Positions 1-10,257 of a DNA stretch of 64,000 nt are shown here, piece by piece; position 1 is the stretch's first letter, and every line of letters starts with the position of its first letter. The notes beneath the pieces are model-generated. The model ran no database searches. It had not been told where the DNA came from and worked only from the letters and a program-made list of their open reading frames with translations. The translations under genes and the position numbers were made by a program. The stretch is from Gammaproteobacteria bacterium (lineage in GTDB: Bacteria; Pseudomonadota; Gammaproteobacteria; Pseudomonadales; Azotimanducaceae): the NCBI GenBank assembly GCA_012960535.1, contig DUBB01000027.1, positions 1 to 64,000 of the forward strand. The letters run 5' to 3'.

Positions 1-47
1 ATACGTATGGAATAAACAACTATAACATATTGATTTATAAGAGTATC

Positions 48-138
48 TGGCGGAGAGACAGGGATTCGAACCCTGGATAGGCTATCAACCTATACTCCCT
101 TAGCAGGGGAGCGCTTTCGACCACTCAGCCATCTCTCC
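48..138 (-). tRNA. tRNA-Ser (GCU)
   Basis: The reverse complement folds as a type II (long variable arm) tRNA of 91 nt including an encoded CCA. The acceptor stem GGAGAGA pairs with TCTCTCC, the anticodon loop CTGCTAA carries GCT, and the variable arm is a clear stem (TATAGGTTG / CCTATC region). It reads AGC/AGU codons. It lies downstream of the tRNA-Arg on the same strand, so the two are probably co-transcribed; Ser-GCU next to Arg-ACG is a common gammaproteobacterial pairing. Confidence 0.97.
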
Positions 139-226
139 GAAAAACCTATTATCTATATACTGATCTTTATCCTGACGCTGGTACCTGTTATCAAATAAGC
201 ATCAGTGCAGCATATTCTGGATCAAA

Positions 227-303
227 TGGTGCGCTGGGAGGGATTCGAACCCCCGACCCCCTGGTTCGTAGCCAGGTGCTCTATCCAACTGAGCTACCAG
301 CGC
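227..303 (-). tRNA. tRNA-Arg (ACG)
   Basis: The reverse complement is a 77-nt cloverleaf with encoded CCA. Acceptor GCGCTGG pairs with CCAGCGC, the anticodon loop CTACGAA gives ACG (A34 normally edited to inosine by TadA), and the T arm is GGGGG-TTCGAAT-CCCTC. It is upstream of tRNA-Ser in the direction of transcription. Confidence 0.97.
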
Positions 304-410
304 ACGTGAGGGCGCTATTATCTAGGTCGGCTTGGGTAAGGTCAACTCTGAAAGAATACCGATCACCCGGAAATTGCTATAAGCTATGAAGATTTTCCGG
401 TAGAACTACC

Positions 411-647
411 ATGAATGCAGGATTGTTAGCAGGTCTTGAACTGGCTGGCCTTGGAATGGGCGTGGTCTTTTCGTTTCTAACGCTGTTGGTTGTGATGACT
501 TCTATGATGTCTTCAGTTCTGATGCGCTGGTCCCCGGCTGTGACCGGTTCTGGTCTTGTTGATGGTGCTGGAGACAGAACGCAGCAGAGGCGCTTGCAGG
601 CCGTAGCAATTGCGGTGCAAAAATATCGGCAACAGCATCGGCGATAG
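411..647 (+). CDS. oadG: oxaloacetate decarboxylase gamma subunit (OadG)
   Basis: A 78-residue protein with one N-terminal membrane helix (about residues 8-35, ending SMMSSVLMR) and a basic, Gln-rich tail (KYRQQHRR). This is the architecture of OadG, the small membrane subunit that holds the alpha and beta subunits of the Na+-pumping oxaloacetate decarboxylase together. Sequence similarity alone would be weak at this size, but it lies 52 bp upstream of oadA and is followed by oadB, giving the usual G-A-B order. The family's C-terminal zinc-binding His is consistent with the His in the last few residues. Confidence 0.88.
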   Translation: MNAGLLAGLELAGLGMGVVFSFLTLLVVMTSMMSSVLMRWSPAVTGSGLVDGAGDRTQQRRLQAVAIAVQKYRQQHRR

Positions 648-699
648 TAAAGAGCCTAGAGGCTAACTCCAGGTGTACACAGCAGTAGGATACGGGTTA

Positions 700-2478
700 A
701 TGACAGATACAGCATTAAGTGACGGGCAACCCCTGGGAATAACAGATGTTGTACTGCGCGATGCCCACCAGTCTTTGTTTGCGACGCGTCTGCGACTGGA
801 TGACATGCTACCCATTGCCGGTAAGCTTGATCAGGTTGGTTTCTGGTCACTGGAGAGCTGGGGCGGCGCCACTTTTGATGCCTGTATTCGTTACCTCGGT
901 GAAGACCCTTGGGAGCGCCTCCGGGAGCTGAAAAAGGCGATGCCGAATACACCCCAGCAGATGTTGTTCCGTGGACAGAATATCCTGGGGTACCGTCATT
1001 ACGCAGATGATATTGTTGATCGATTCGTTGCAAGAGCAGCGGTCAATGGTATCGATATTTTCCGGGTATTTGATGCCATGAATGATCCCCGTAACCTGGA
1101 ACGGGCGATCAAGGCAGTGCGCAAGCAGGGAAAACATGCCCAGGGAGCCTTGTCCTATACGATCAGCCCGGTGCATGCGCTAGATGGCTGGCTGACCCTG
1201 GGTCGGCAATTAGCTGATATGGGTGCTGATTCGATTGCTATAAAGGATATGGCCGGTTTGCTCACCCCCTACGCGGCTTTTGAATTGGTCAGTGGTTTAA
1301 AAAAGGCGGTGGACATTCCGATTCACATGCACTGTCATGCCACTACTGGGATGTCAACGGCGACTTATCTCAAAGCGGTTGAGGCAGGTGTTGATAATGT
1401 CGATACGGCTATCTCGTCAATGAGTATGACCTATGGCCATTCACCCACCGAATCGCTCGTAGCCATACTGCAGGGTAGTGACAGAGACACCGGCCTTGAT
1501 TTGTTACTTCTGGAAGATATTGCGGCCTATTTCAGAAAGATCAGAAAGAAGTACGCGCAGTTCGAGGGTTCACTTAAAGGCATAGATTCGCGAATTTTGG
1601 TGGCTCAGGTACCTGGCGGCATGCTAACCAACCTGGAGAATCAGCTCCGCGAACAGGATGCAACCGACAGACTGGATGAAGTCCTGGAGGAGATTCCCCG
1701 GGTACGTGAAGAGCTGGGTTTTATCCCGCTGGTGACCCCAACATCGCAGATTGTTGGTACTCAGGCGGTCTTGAACGTGCTGACCGGGGAACGCTACAGC
1801 AATATCACAAAAGAGACCCAGGCTGTGCTTAAAGGCGAGTATGGTGCCACGCCAGCACCGGTTGATGAGGCGTTACAGGCAAAAGCACTTGACGGCGCCG
1901 AAGCGGTGACCTGTCGCCCTGCGGACCTGCTGGAGCCGGAATTTGAAGCACTGAGCAGTGAACTTTCTGGCCTGGCCAGGGAAAAGACGCTGCTTTTCGG
2001 GGAATATTTTGAAGATGATGTGCTTACCTACGCACTGTTTCCACAGGTTGGTCTTAAGTTTTTTGAAAATCGCCAGAACCCCGATGCGTTCGAGCCGATT
2101 CCTGTTGAACAGTCTGATACGGTGGTAATAGCACAGGGGTCTGAAACCTACACTGTTGAAGTTGACGGACAGCACTTTGTGGTTTCGGTGAGCGCCGGTG
2201 GTGATGTCAGCAGTATCCAGCCACTTGCTCAGGCAGCGCCACTGAGTGCGCCTTTCAGCGCTGAAACTGGCGTTACAGCGCCCTTGTCCGGTAATGTATT
2301 TAAGGTACTGGTCGGTCCGGGCGATGCAGTCTCAGAAGGTGATGTTGTTATTGTGCTGGAAGCGATGAAAATGGAAACCGAGATTCGGGCGACCCGGGGT
2401 GGCCAGGTGACGCAGGTTCCGGTGCGCGAAGGTGATGCTGTTAAGCTGGGAGAAGCTCTGGTTATGGTAGGGCAGTAG
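700..2478 (+). CDS. oadA: oxaloacetate decarboxylase alpha subunit (OadA), biotin carrier
   Basis: It transfers the carboxyl group of oxaloacetate to biotin, giving pyruvate; the carboxybiotin is then decarboxylated by OadB with Na+ export. The N-terminal half is the carboxyltransferase TIM barrel (start [19 protein letters not shown], with the metal site DAHQ and the later HMHCHATTG). The C-terminus is a biotinyl domain with the attachment motif EAMKMETE; the biotin Lys is residue 557 of 592. A GTG 27 bp upstream would add nine residues of no family character. ATG at 700, with AGGAT about 10 nt before it, matches the family start better. Sits between oadG and oadB. Confidence 0.95.
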   Translation: MTDTALSDGQPLGITDVVLRDAHQSLFATRLRLDDMLPIAGKLDQVGFWSLESWGGATFDACIRYLGEDPWERLRELKKAMPNTPQQMLFRGQNILGYRHYADDIVDRFVARAAVNGIDIFRVFDAMNDPRNLERAIKAVRKQGKHAQGALSYTISPVHALDGWLTLGRQLADMGADSIAIKDMAGLLTPYAAFELVSGLKKAVDIPIHMHCHATTGMSTATYLKAVEAGVDNVDTAISSMSMTYGHSPTESLVAILQGSDRDTGLDLLLLEDIAAYFRKIRKKYAQFEGSLKGIDSRILVAQVPGGMLTNLENQLREQDATDRLDEVLEEIPRVREELGFIPLVTPTSQIVGTQAVLNVLTGERYSNITKETQAVLKGEYGATPAPVDEALQAKALDGAEAVTCRPADLLEPEFEALSSELSGLAREKTLLFGEYFEDDVLTYALFPQVGLKFFENRQNPDAFEPIPVEQSDTVVIAQGSETYTVEVDGQHFVVSVSAGGDVSSIQPLAQAAPLSAPFSAETGVTAPLSGNVFKVLVGPGDAVSEGDVVIVLEAMKMETEIRATRGGQVTQVPVREGDAVKLGEALVMVGQ

Positions 2479-2485
2479 ACAGGCC

Positions 2486-3616
2486 ATGGATCAGTTATTC
2501 CTATTGTGGCAGGGCACTGGCATTTACCAGATGGAATTGAATCAGCTGGTTATGATTGGTGTTGGTTTATTGCTGCTGTACCTGGCGATTTCGCGGGGCT
2601 TCGAACCCTTGTTACTGGTGCCTATTGGGTTCGGCGGTGTCCTGGCCAATATCCCGGGTGTTGATATCGCCGTTGGTAGTGGTATTTTGCACCAGCTCTA
2701 TGCCATGGGCATTGAGACCGGACTGTTTCCTTTATTAATATTTATGGGGGTAGGCGCGCTCACTGATTTTGGGCCATTGCTGGCTAATCCAAAAACGCTA
2801 TTTCTGGGCGCAGCGGCTCAATTTGGTATTTTTGCGACCCTGTTGGGCGCATTGTATTTCACGCAGCTGGGACTGTTTGATTTTACCCTTTCGGAGGCTG
2901 CGGCAATTGGTATTATCGGTGGTGCTGATGGCCCTACGGCGATCTATGTAGCCGGTAAGTTAGCGCCGCAATTATTAGGTGCCATCGCTGTTGCAGCTTA
3001 TTCGTATATGGCCTTGGTGCCGCTTATTCAGCCGCCGATCATGCGATTGCTGACCACGCCCCAGGAGCGATGCATTGAGATGGCGCAGCTGCGTGACGTA
3101 TCGCAGACCGAAAAAATTATTTTCCCCCTCGTCTTACTGATGCTGGTGGCCCTGATGGTGCCCAGTGCAGCGCCGCTGCTGGGCATGTTCTGTTTTGGTA
3201 ATCTCATGCGCGAATGTGGCGTAGTCAATCGTTTAAGCGATACCACTCAGAATGCGCTGATCAATATCACAACCATATTCCTGGGTCTGGCGGTAGGCTC
3301 TAAATTGAGAGCTGATCAGTTTCTGGTGCTGGATACGCTGGGTATCCTGCTGCTCGGCATGGTTGCCTTTTGTATTGGCACCGCGGCTGGCGTGCTCATG
3401 GCAAAATTGATGAACCTGATGTCTTCCCGGAAAATCAATCCTTTGATCGGTGCAGCCGGCGTTTCGGCGGTGCCCATGGCCGCCAGAGTTGCCAGTCGTG
3501 TCGGTCTGGAAGCGAACCCGAATAATTTTCTGCTGATGCATGCTATGGGACCTAATGTGGCTGGCGTGATTGGTTCGGCCGTTGCTGCCGGAGTCCTGAT
3601 TCAGTTTGTCGGTTAG
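2486..3616 (+). CDS. oadB: oxaloacetate decarboxylase beta subunit (OadB), Na+ pump
   Basis: A polytopic membrane protein of 376 residues that couples decarboxylation of carboxybiotin to Na+ extrusion. It contains the family's conserved motif [10 protein letters not shown] around residues 150-160, a conserved Asp in a re-entrant region, and roughly nine hydrophobic helices. The C-terminus has [15 protein letters not shown], also typical. It starts 7 bp after oadA, so the three oad genes form one operon. Together they suggest a sodium motive force contribution, common in marine bacteria. Confidence 0.95.
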   Translation: MDQLFLLWQGTGIYQMELNQLVMIGVGLLLLYLAISRGFEPLLLVPIGFGGVLANIPGVDIAVGSGILHQLYAMGIETGLFPLLIFMGVGALTDFGPLLANPKTLFLGAAAQFGIFATLLGALYFTQLGLFDFTLSEAAAIGIIGGADGPTAIYVAGKLAPQLLGAIAVAAYSYMALVPLIQPPIMRLLTTPQERCIEMAQLRDVSQTEKIIFPLVLLMLVALMVPSAAPLLGMFCFGNLMRECGVVNRLSDTTQNALINITTIFLGLAVGSKLRADQFLVLDTLGILLLGMVAFCIGTAAGVLMAKLMNLMSSRKINPLIGAAGVSAVPMAARVASRVGLEANPNNFLLMHAMGPNVAGVIGSAVAAGVLIQFVG

Positions 3617-3685
3617 GTGTCCGCAAAGGGATTAATATCAGATTTAGTATGGGCCGCCTGGATGTTAACTATCCGCTGCAAAACC

Positions 3686-3714
3686 TTGACATAGGTTCGG
3701 TCAGTTTGTAGTTT
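3686..3714 (+). promoter_or_regulatory. possible sigma-70 promoter upstream of the aldehyde dehydrogenase
   Basis: A perfect -35 TTGACA (3686-3691) is followed after 17 bp by TAGTTT (3709-3714), a weak -10 with three of six consensus bases. It points at the aldehyde dehydrogenase start about 90 bp downstream. Only the -35 is strong, so this is a candidate. Confidence 0.35.
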
Positions 3715-3800
3715 GAGCATCTGTTTCGCGGTGCCGGCAAGGTCCAGGTTGACGCAGATGTTATTCGTTTCAGAAGCTATTCATTTTAAGAGGAAAAATC

Positions 3801-5228
3801 ATGCAAGAATATTTACAGTTTTATATTAATGGCGAGTGGGTTGATCCAGTCAGCCCGGCAACGCTTGACGTCATTAACCCGGCGACCGAGACCGCTTTTG
3901 CCAGGATCAGTATGGGTGGGGCCGCTGATGTTGATAAAGCTGTGGCTGCGGCGGCAGCAGCGTTCGATAGTTTTTCTAAAACAGCGGTGGCTGAGCGAGC
4001 TGAATTATTAGGCGCTATCCTGGCAGAGTATGCCAAGCGCTACGATGAAATTGCGGCAGCTATTTCCACCGAAATGGGCGCGCCGATCTGGTTATCAAAA
4101 GCGGCTCAGGCGGCCATGGGACAGGCTCATTTTGCAACCACGCTGGGCATATTAAAGGACTTCCCCTGGGAGGAAAAGAAGGGTAAGTACCTGCTCAGGC
4201 GTGAACCGGTTGGTGTCTGTGGCCTGATCACGCCGTGGAATTGGCCGATCAATCAGATTGCCTGTAAGGTCGCACCGGCCCTGGCCGCGGGTTGTACCAT
4301 GGTGCTTAAGCCCAGCGAAGTGGCGCCTGTGAATGGCATTATTCTGGCTGAGGTGCTGCATGCAGCGGGCGTCCCGGCTGGCGTTTTTAATCTCGTAAAT
4401 GGAGATGGCCCCAGTGTGGGTGCTGCCATGTCATCTCATGATGATATTCATATGATGTCGTTTACAGGTTCCACCCGGGCAGGAATTGAAGTAGCCAAAG
4501 CGTCAGCTGCTTCGGTTAAGCGGGTAGCGCAGGAGTTGGGTGGAAAATCGGCCAACATCGTGCTGGAGGATGCTGATCTTGAGCAGGCCGTGAGTAGCGG
4601 TGTAAATGCTATATTCCAGAATTCTGGACAGAGCTGTAATGCGCCGACGAGGATGCTGGTACCTGCAGCTGCCCATAGCCAGGCTCTGGAGATTGCCAAG
4701 CGCACGGCCGAAGGGGCCAAGCCAGGTGATCCCTTTGCCGATGGGACCACCATGGGACCAGTGGTCAGTGAAGTACAGTTTGACAAAATACAGGGCTTGA
4801 TCCAGAAAGGTATCGATGAAGGCGCTGAGCTGGTTTGTGGTGGCACCGGACGACCCGATGGGCTAAATGCGGGGTATTTTGTTAAACCCACTGTGTTCGG
4901 TAATGTCAGTAATGATATGACGATTGCCCGAGAAGAAATTTTTGGGCCAGTCCTTTCTATTCTGCCTTATACAGATGAAGCGCAAGCCATCGAGATAGCC
5001 AATGACACGCCATATGGATTATCTGGCTATGTGCAGTCCAGCAGTGTCGATCATGCCCTTGAAGTCGCCGCGCAGATTCGTACTGGTAATGTTCATATCA
5101 ATGGCAGCGGTCCGGATTTAAATGCGCCGTTTGGAGGCTATAAACAGTCCGGAAATGGCCGCGAATGGGGCGATCTGGGCTTTGAGGAATTCCTCGAAAC
5201 CAAAGCGGTATTCGTGCCTAAGGCCTAA
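3801..5228 (+). CDS. NAD(P)-dependent aldehyde dehydrogenase
   Basis: Oxidises an aldehyde to the acid. 475 residues, full length for the family. The Rossmann/cofactor segment includes the TPWNWP motif, FTGSTRAG and the general-base Glu in QELGGKSAN (E245). The nucleophilic Cys is C279 in NSGQSCNAP. The C-terminal EEIFGPVLS motif is present. The start follows AAGAGG by about 7 bp. The substrate cannot be told from sequence; closest in character to broad-specificity acetaldehyde/betaine-type enzymes. Monocistronic: a strong terminator follows. Confidence 0.92.
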   Translation: MQEYLQFYINGEWVDPVSPATLDVINPATETAFARISMGGAADVDKAVAAAAAAFDSFSKTAVAERAELLGAILAEYAKRYDEIAAAISTEMGAPIWLSKAAQAAMGQAHFATTLGILKDFPWEEKKGKYLLRREPVGVCGLITPWNWPINQIACKVAPALAAGCTMVLKPSEVAPVNGIILAEVLHAAGVPAGVFNLVNGDGPSVGAAMSSHDDIHMMSFTGSTRAGIEVAKASAASVKRVAQELGGKSANIVLEDADLEQAVSSGVNAIFQNSGQSCNAPTRMLVPAAAHSQALEIAKRTAEGAKPGDPFADGTTMGPVVSEVQFDKIQGLIQKGIDEGAELVCGGTGRPDGLNAGYFVKPTVFGNVSNDMTIAREEIFGPVLSILPYTDEAQAIEIANDTPYGLSGYVQSSSVDHALEVAAQIRTGNVHINGSGPDLNAPFGGYKQSGNGREWGDLGFEEFLETKAVFVPKA

Positions 5229-5252
5229 ACCTGGTTGTCGAAGAAAGGCTGG

Positions 5253-5284
5253 AACAATAGCGCCCTGTCAGGCGCTATTGTTTG
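5253..5284 (+). terminator. rho-independent terminator after the aldehyde dehydrogenase
   Basis: A perfect 12-bp stem, AACAATAGCGCC / GGCGCTATTGTT, with loop CTGTCA. The T-run is short (TTT), but the GC-rich stem directly behind the stop codon supports a terminator. Confidence 0.7.
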
Positions 5285-5287
5285 TCG

Positions 5288-5319
5288 GCTGGCTGATTGG
5301 ATGAGCTGGCTGATTGGAT
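5288..5319. repeat. 15-bp direct repeat, period 17
   Basis: GCTGGCTGATTGGAT occurs at 5288-5302 and again at 5305-5319, separated by GA. It is one of several short tandem repeats of 14-17 bp period in intergenic parts of this window. Confidence 0.8.
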
Positions 5320-5451
5320 AAAAGGCTGTCGGTGCAGGCATTGGATTCCAGCTTTGAGACCTGATTCAGGGCCAGTTGCAGCAGTTATTGGTCTGATTGC
5401 CATTCGTACCTGCAGGCTTTGAATAAGGCTTGATAAAAAAACGAGGCCGCC

Positions 5452-6678
5452 ATGGAAAGCTATCGTAATTCGGATTCTCGACCGCCCATAATGCAACCTT
5501 CACCGGTATTGCCGCAGTGGCGCATCCCTCGAGCGGATTGGGACCGCCCACCCTGGAATCGCTGGACTTTTCAGAACGTCCGGCAAATCCTAGCTACCAC
5601 CAATGTTGCCCGCGGCGCCGGGCCCCAGCAGCCGTTGCAGAGTGACTTGCAGGACTTGTCTGGTGTGTCCTTCACCGGTGTGGGTGGTAGCCCGATGACA
5701 GTTTCCGACATGCTCGATCAGACCTATACAGATGGGTTCCTGGTCTATATGGATGGCAGGATCATTCATGAGAGTTATTACAACGGCATGGACCGTCACA
5801 CCCAGCATCTGGCTCAATCCATGTCTAAATCCATCGTTGCTACCGTAACGGGGATTATGATTGGCCAGGGATTGCTTGATCCGGCGGAACTGCTTTCGGC
5901 TTATTTACCGGAACTGGAAAGCACCGGCTGGGCGGGCGCGAGCCTGCAACAGGCGCTGGATATGACCACGGGCGTTCAGTTCATAGAGGAATACACCGAT
6001 ATCGATTCTGATATTGGCAGGACGGACGTGGCCTCAGGTTGGAAACCCATCCCAGACAATGCACCCAAGGGATCGTACTGGCCGTCCTGTATCTGGGATC
6101 AGATTCTTTCCCTGACGCAGACCGACGCGGCCCATGGAGCGCGTTTCTACTACCGCTCAATAGAGACAGATGTCATTGCCCATGTCATGGAACGGGTGTC
6201 CGGTTTGAAGCTGGCGGAGCTGGTCAGTCGTGAGCTCTGGATGAAAATGGGCGCAGAAGATGATGCCTATTTTACCGTTGACAGTGCAGGTTACGCCCTG
6301 GCTGACGGCGGCTTTAATGCAACCCTGCGTGACTTCGCACGCTTTGGCGTATTGAACTTAGACAATGGCCGGCGCGGTACCGAGCAGATCATCCCGCTGG
6401 CATGGATAGATGACGTCAGAAGCGGTGATCATGGGCTATTTAATGACGCATCAAGAACAACACTGCCTCTGGGGCGATATCGCAATCAGTTCTGGATAGA
6501 AGACGCGTCCGCAGCCAACGTGATGTGCCGGGGGGTATTCGGTCAGCTTATTTATATTGCACCGGATGACAATATGGTCGCGGTTAAACTATCCAGTTGG
6601 CCCGAATTCCTCAATCAGACACACAGTCTGAATACGCAGGCCGCTCTACGTGAAATCGCCCGGGTTTTTAAGGCGTGA
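5452..6678 (+). CDS. serine hydrolase, beta-lactamase/6-aminohexanoate-dimer hydrolase-like
   Basis: 408 residues of the penicillin-recognising fold. The catalytic Ser-x-x-Lys is S123-M-S-K126 and the second motif appears to be Tyr-Arg-Ser in FYYRSIETDV. The region DGFLVYMDGRIIHE upstream of the nucleophile and the general layout resemble NylB-type hydrolases and class C-like esterases. There is no obvious signal peptide: the N-terminus is polar and Pro/Trp rich, so it is probably cytoplasmic. Family members cleave amides or esters; the true substrate is unknown. Convergent with the carboxylase gene. Confidence 0.85.
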   Translation: MESYRNSDSRPPIMQPSPVLPQWRIPRADWDRPPWNRWTFQNVRQILATTNVARGAGPQQPLQSDLQDLSGVSFTGVGGSPMTVSDMLDQTYTDGFLVYMDGRIIHESYYNGMDRHTQHLAQSMSKSIVATVTGIMIGQGLLDPAELLSAYLPELESTGWAGASLQQALDMTTGVQFIEEYTDIDSDIGRTDVASGWKPIPDNAPKGSYWPSCIWDQILSLTQTDAAHGARFYYRSIETDVIAHVMERVSGLKLAELVSRELWMKMGAEDDAYFTVDSAGYALADGGFNATLRDFARFGVLNLDNGRRGTEQIIPLAWIDDVRSGDHGLFNDASRTTLPLGRYRNQFWIEDASAANVMCRGVFGQLIYIAPDDNMVAVKLSSWPEFLNQTHSLNTQAALREIARVFKA

Positions 6679-6724
6679 TGCCTTGCTTGCCAATACCGGG
6701 CTGGACTTCACGCCGCGGGTAAGT

Positions 6725-9700
6725 TTACCAGGTGTCAATAAAGGGTCGTTTTTTGCCTTCGCGCTGTAGTGGGGCTGGGCTGGCCTTAAGCCCTGATAGG
6801 ATCCAGTGGCGGGTGTCCATGGGGTCGATGACTTCGTCGATTTCAAATGCAGTGGCAAAATTAACCGCCTTGCCTCGGTCATACATCTGAGCAACTCTTT
6901 TTTCGTATTCCTCGCGCCGGGCTTCTGGGTCCTCTATGGCCTCGAGTTCTTTGCGATAACCGAGCTTGACCGCACCTTCCAGGCCCATTCCACCGAACTC
7001 TCCGGTTGGCCAGGTCACAGTGAAAGTGGATGCCTTGAAACCGCCTCCGGTCATAGCCTGGGCGCCCAGGCCGTAGCCTTTTCTTAGTACGACGGCGAAA
7101 AGAGGTACGGTGAGGCTGGTGCTGGTGACAAAAACGCGGCTGGCATGGCGTACCAAGGCAGTCTTTTCTATTTCCGGGCCGACCATGATCCCAGGGCAGT
7201 CCACCAGGGAAAGAATAGGAATATCAAAGGCATCACATAACTGCATGAAGCGCGCTGCCTTATCGGCACCATCACTGTCTATGGCGCCAGACAGGTGTAC
7301 AGGATCATTGGCTATCAGCCCCATGGGTCGACCTTCGACTCTGATAAAGGCGGTAACCATGCCGATGCCGAATTCAGGGCGGAGCTCGAGTACCGAATCA
7401 GTGTCAGCAATCAGGCTAATGATATTCTTGATGTCATAGACCCTGAGGCGGTTTTCCGGTACGGAAAATCTTAATTTGCGCTGGTCTTCACACTGCCAGT
7501 CTTTCAGCGGTCCCTGAAAGTAGGAAAGTAACTGCTTGGCTTTGGCGACAGCTTCCTGCTCGTCTTTTACAGCGATATCAACTACGCCATTTGGAACCTG
7601 CACGTCCATCGGACCAACCTCATCAGGGCTGAAAATACCCAGGCCACCACCTTCAATCATGGCCGGGCCACCGATGCCAATATTGGAATCCGCCGTTGCG
7701 ATAACGATATCACTGCAACCCAGCAGTACCGCATTGCCAGCAAAGCATCTTCCTGTGGTGATGCCGATCCTGGGAACGAGCCCGCTTAATCTGGCGTACA
7801 ACTGGAAGGCGAGGCAGTCCAGGCCTGCTATGCCAGCACCGTCGGTATCACCTGGCCTGCCACCGCCGCCTTCAGCAATCAGGATGATGGGGATCCTGAG
7901 CTGTTCGGCCAGCTCAAACATGCGATCTTTTTTGCGATGGTTCTGCAGGCCCTGGGTTCCTGCTAGTACCATATAGTCGTAGGACATCACCACGCATTGG
8001 GCCTGATCCTCGGTTACCAGTGCGCCATTAACGCTGCCAATACCACACACCATGCCGTCACCGGGTGTATTTTGCATCAGGTCATCGACGCTGCGACGTC
8101 TGCGTTGCGCAGCAATGGCGAGCGAACCATATTCGATGAAGGTTTCAGGGTCACAGATATCCTGTATATTTTCACGGACGGTGCGATGGTGTGTTTTGCG
8201 GCGTTTTGCGACCGCAGTCTGCCTGTTTTCATCCAGGCCATAGCTGTGGCGAGTGTTTGCTTCCTGTAAGTCCGGGCGAATAAAATCAAGATCGATATTG
8301 TCGTCAGTGTCAGCCGCCCGGGCCGACACTTCTCCTGGTTTGATGGATATAATCAGATGGTCTTCAAATACGGCTTCCTGGGGATTTGCGTGTACTGATA
8401 AAACGGTTCCACTGGCCGTTGCGGTGATAACGTGTTCCATTTTCATAGCATCCATAACCACCAGCTCCTGGCCTATGTGGACCTCATCGCCAGGACTTAC
8501 CTGGATTTCGATGATGGTCCCCTGGAGCGGTGCTGTTATGGCAAGGCTATGCTCTGAACCAGATATCGCCGGGCTGGGCTGTTCTTTTTTTACCGATTTT
8601 TTGCCGTGGGCGAGAACAGCCAGCGGATCCACTTGATCGATCTTGACGCCGGCCGTTTTTTTAACAGGCTCGGCTGGCAAATCGGCGGCGCGAGGTATTT
8701 CACTGGCGATGGCTTTAAGGTTGTTGTCAATGTAGCGAGTGTAGATATCACCCTGCACGAATATATCGCTGTTCAGGATGTATTGCAGAAAAGGCTGGTT
8801 GGTTTCAAAGCCATCAATATGGAAGGCTTTCAGGGCCCGGCTGGCTTTGTCTACAGCCAGTCCGTAATCGTTACTTCTGCTATGCACGATGAGTTTAGCC
8901 AGTAAAGAGTCGTAGCGGGTTGAAGTCTGATAGCCGGCATAGCCAAATCCATCAACCCGTATACCGGGACCGGAGGGCGGGGCGTAGGTTTGTAACTGCC
9001 CACCCGAAGGTTTGAAAAAAGCTTTGGTAGCCAGTGTTTCCATGTTGATTCTGCATTGGATAGCGTAGCCCTGCACATCTGGAGCCTGGCTGAGACCCAG
9101 GGCATTGAGGGTGCTGCCTTGTGCAATGGCGATTTGCAGTTGTACAAGATCAAGTCCGGTAATGGCCTCGGTAACGGTGTGTTCGACCTGCAGGCGGGCG
9201 TTGGCTTCAATAAAGTAATATTGACTGGGGTCGTCGCAGCTGACCAGAAATTCGAAAGTGCCAAGACCTCGATAATTTGCTTCACCGGCCATTTTCAGCG
9301 CTGCGTCGATCATAGCCTGTCGAGTACCCTCAGCCAGCCCTGGGCTGGGCGCGATTTCGATAATTTTTTGATTCTGGCGCTGTACCGAGCACTCTCTCTC
9401 CCATAAGTGTATGACCTGGCCCTGGCCATCACCGATAACCTGGATTTCAATATGCTTGACCCGGGGAATGAGTGCCTCCACATACACAGAGTCGTTACCA
9501 AATGCCATTTTTGCCTCTGACTGGCAGCGCTGATAATTCTTCTCTAACTTCTGCGGGTCATCGACACTGCGCATACCTCGGCCACCACCACCATGTACAG
9601 CTTTAATCAGCAGATCGAATTTTCCGTCCAGGGATGCCATAAAGGCGCTGGCATCTGCCAGCGTCGTCTCGCCATTGGTGCCGGGTACCAGGGGTACTTT

Positions 9701-10072
9701 ACAGTGGGCAGCCAGTGTTCGAGCTCCAGTTTTGTTTCCGAACTGTGCCAGCTGCTCAATAGTAGGACCGATGAGAACGATGTTGGCCGCCTGGCAGGCC
9801 TCGGCGAACGCGACACTTTCACTTAGGAAGCCATAGCCGGGGTGGATGGCATCGGCGTGGGTTTGAACAGCTGCTGCAACCACGGCGTCAATATCAAGAT
9901 AAGCCTGCGCACCGGTGCCGCTGAGCTGAAAAGATTCATCGGCTTGTAGGACGTGCAGTGAAAGGGCGTCGTCTTCTGGATGGATTGCGATACAATCGAT
10001 ACCCATATCCCTGGCCGTGCTGGCGATGCGGAGAGCAATTTCTCCTCGATTGGCAATGAGTAGTCGTTTCAT
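6725..10072 (-). CDS. single-chain biotin-dependent acyl-CoA carboxylase (BC-BCCP-CT)
   Basis: A 1115-residue fusion of all three activities that are usually split over two or more proteins. Residues 1 to about 450 are biotin carboxylase (start MKRLLIANRGEIALRI, ATP-grasp Gly loop HGGGGRGMRSV). Around 510-580 is the biotin carrier domain with AMKMEH; the biotin Lys is K544. From about 620 to the end is a fused carboxyltransferase (GGGGRPGDTDG, and GYGLGAQAMTGGG). Order and size match single-chain long-chain acyl-CoA carboxylases. Substrate (acetyl-, propionyl- or longer acyl-CoA) cannot be fixed from sequence. The enoyl-CoA hydratase gene is divergent, so a role in acyl-CoA metabolism fits. 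Confidence 0.9.
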   Translation of the reverse strand: MKRLLIANRGEIALRIASTARDMGIDCIAIHPEDDALSLHVLQADESFQLSGTGAQAYLDIDAVVAAAVQTHADAIHPGYGFLSESVAFAEACQAANIVLIGPTIEQLAQFGNKTGARTLAAHCKVPLVPGTNGETTLADASAFMASLDGKFDLLIKAVHGGGGRGMRSVDDPQKLEKNYQRCQSEAKMAFGNDSVYVEALIPRVKHIEIQVIGDGQGQVIHLWERECSVQRQNQKIIEIAPSPGLAEGTRQAMIDAALKMAGEANYRGLGTFEFLVSCDDPSQYYFIEANARLQVEHTVTEAITGLDLVQLQIAIAQGSTLNALGLSQAPDVQGYAIQCRINMETLATKAFFKPSGGQLQTYAPPSGPGIRVDGFGYAGYQTSTRYDSLLAKLIVHSRSNDYGLAVDKASRALKAFHIDGFETNQPFLQYILNSDIFVQGDIYTRYIDNNLKAIASEIPRAADLPAEPVKKTAGVKIDQVDPLAVLAHGKKSVKKEQPSPAISGSEHSLAITAPLQGTIIEIQVSPGDEVHIGQELVVMDAMKMEHVITATASGTVLSVHANPQEAVFEDHLIISIKPGEVSARAADTDDNIDLDFIRPDLQEANTRHSYGLDENRQTAVAKRRKTHHRTVRENIQDICDPETFIEYGSLAIAAQRRRRSVDDLMQNTPGDGMVCGIGSVNGALVTEDQAQCVVMSYDYMVLAGTQGLQNHRKKDRMFELAEQLRIPIILIAEGGGGRPGDTDGAGIAGLDCLAFQLYARLSGLVPRIGITTGRCFAGNAVLLGCSDIVIATADSNIGIGGPAMIEGGGLGIFSPDEVGPMDVQVPNGVVDIAVKDEQEAVAKAKQLLSYFQGPLKDWQCEDQRKLRFSVPENRLRVYDIKNIISLIADTDSVLELRPEFGIGMVTAFIRVEGRPMGLIANDPVHLSGAIDSDGADKAARFMQLCDAFDIPILSLVDCPGIMVGPEIEKTALVRHASRVFVTSTSLTVPLFAVVLRKGYGLGAQAMTGGGFKASTFTVTWPTGEFGGMGLEGAVKLGYRKELEAIEDPEARREEYEKRVAQMYDRGKAVNFATAFEIDEVIDPMDTRHWILSGLKASPAPLQREGKKRPFIDTW

Positions 10073-10257
10073 GAATTGTCTGATGTGTACTGGTGAATGA
10101 CAAAACTACCCTATGTTTACGGTGCTGTCAGCTTAAGTTTTCGGTTGCTTATATTCCGAGGCAAATTGTTTCTGGAAGGTTTGCTCTGAGTGAATCATCT
10201 CATGGTAGACTCGATTAAAGGCAAGCATGAGTCGGTTCAACATATAAGGAGAATATT

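Noticed and set aside
4448-4891. 147-codon minus-strand ORF inside the aldehyde dehydrogenase
   Set aside because: Shadow frame of a gene with all catalytic residues.
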